Of a stretch of 64,000 bases of DNA, positions 63,755-64,000 are shown piece after piece; the first letter of the stretch is position 1; each line of letters begins with the position of its first letter. Where the stretch lies: positions 254,552 through 318,551 of the forward strand of contig NZ_UFQQ01000002.1 in assembly GCF_900218015.1 (NCBI RefSeq), written 5' to 3'. Source of the DNA: Rhodopseudomonas pentothenatexigens. GTDB lineage: Bacteria; Pseudomonadota; Alphaproteobacteria; Rhizobiales; Xanthobacteraceae. A program made the position numbers and the translations under genes. Below the pieces are notes generated by a model that searched no databases, was not told the origin of the DNA, and saw only the letters and a list, made by a program, of their open reading frames with translations.

Positions 63755-63872
63755 TCATTGCGAGCCAACGGGTCGGCGCGCAGCGCCGCCCGATGACAGG
63801 CTCCGCGAAGCAATCCAGAAACTCAGTGCACCGGGGCTCTGGATTGCTTCGGCGGCTTCGCCGCCTCGCAAT
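63755..63872. repeat. Palindromic element, family E (TCATTGCGAGC...TCGCAAT)
   Basis: A 118 bp imperfect palindrome with TCATTGCGAGC at the left and GCCTCGCAATT at the right, and AGCAATCCAGA/CTCTGGATTGCTT around the centre. It lies between hicB and the truncated gene at the edge. It resembles no other copy in this window. Confidence 0.8.
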
Positions 63873-63923
63873 TGTGCAAGTTCAATAATTCGGTGATCGA
63901 ATCCACCCATCAGGGAGGCTTCG

Positions 63924-64000
63924 ATGCGCGACAACAGTTTCGACCGGACGATCGAGCGGAATTACATCCAGAAATGGCGGTTTCTGATGGCCGAGTACGA
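63924..64000 (+). CDS. Truncated gene at right edge
   Basis: Only the first 25 codons are visible: MRDNSFDRTIERNYIQKWRF then LMAEYE. The ATG follows CAGGGAGGCTTCG, so this is a real start. The segment is helical, polar and similar in feel to N-termini of helix-turn-helix or transposase-like proteins (DRTIERNYIQKWRFLMAEY), but that identification rests on memory of similar sequences only. The next window would settle it. Confidence 0.5.
   Translation, partial: MRDNSFDRTIERNYIQKWRFLMAEY

Overview
This window looks like chromosomal DNA of a high-GC alphaproteobacterium of the Bradyrhizobium/Rhodopseudomonas group (Nitrobacteraceae). The evidence is the circularly permuted two-piece tmRNA gene with the tag ANDNYAPVAQAA, an alpha-type SspB next to it, the sspB-fumC-DUF4169-RHH block, and dense palindromic intergenic elements. 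The species is inferred, not proven.

Layout. (1) 1-2505: end of a TAXI-type TRAP solute receptor and its fused permease. (2) 2611-3165: unrecognised 184-residue protein. (3) 3220-10472: acyl-CoA cluster with a DUF35 Zn-ribbon protein, a thiolase-like protein lacking the usual nucleophilic Cys, a family III CoA-transferase, a MaoC-like hydratase, an acyl-CoA ligase and a canonical thiolase. (4) 10719-20422: sugar-acid module with a DenD-like dehydrogenase, a complete MalFGK-type ABC importer, a pentonate-type IlvD/Edd dehydratase and two SDR dehydrogenases. (5) 20423-21421: about 1 kb of repeats with no gene. (6) 21422-27358: TonB/ExbB/ExbD, a PiuC-type dioxygenase, a TonB-dependent siderophore receptor and a small protein, with a repeated 10-11 bp motif in the upstream regions. 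(7) 27675-32062: RND efflux adaptor and pump. (8) 32107-34131: VapC-like toxin and antitoxin, tRNA-Gln(CUG) and an Mrr-like endonuclease. (9) 34201-38557: DctP-DctQ-DctM TRAP transporter followed by a CoA-transferase. (10) 39026-46123: housekeeping block on the minus strand (thyA, HEPN protein, unknown, folA, hflK, hflC, DUF2065, Deg protease, rsmJ). (11) 46306-50641: tripartite tricarboxylate transporter and a split chromate transporter. (12) 50815-54175: ssrA, sspB, fumC, DUF4169 and RHH proteins. (13) 54201-60302: AsmA-like protein, FAD-linked oxidase, thioesterase, DUF1328. (14) 60617-64000: UvrD/PcrA helicase carrying an in-frame palindromic element, HicAB, and a truncated gene at the right edge.

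Functionally, much of the window concerns uptake and CoA-dependent breakdown of organic acids. Three secondary carboxylate transport systems (TAXI-TRAP, DctPQM-TRAP, TctABC) and an ABC sugar importer sit beside CoA-transferases, a ligase, thiolases and sugar-acid dehydratase/dehydrogenases. The rest is iron uptake, efflux, membrane and protein quality control (HflKC, Deg, tmRNA-SspB), and folate/thymidylate synthesis.

The most notable signals are the palindromic element translated inside the helicase gene, nested and tandem palindromic repeats, the HEPN/unknown pair tightly coupled inside a thyA-folA operon, the cysteine-less thiolase with its DUF35 partner, and ssrA adjacent to sspB. I found no CRISPR array, rRNA operon or complete insertion sequence.
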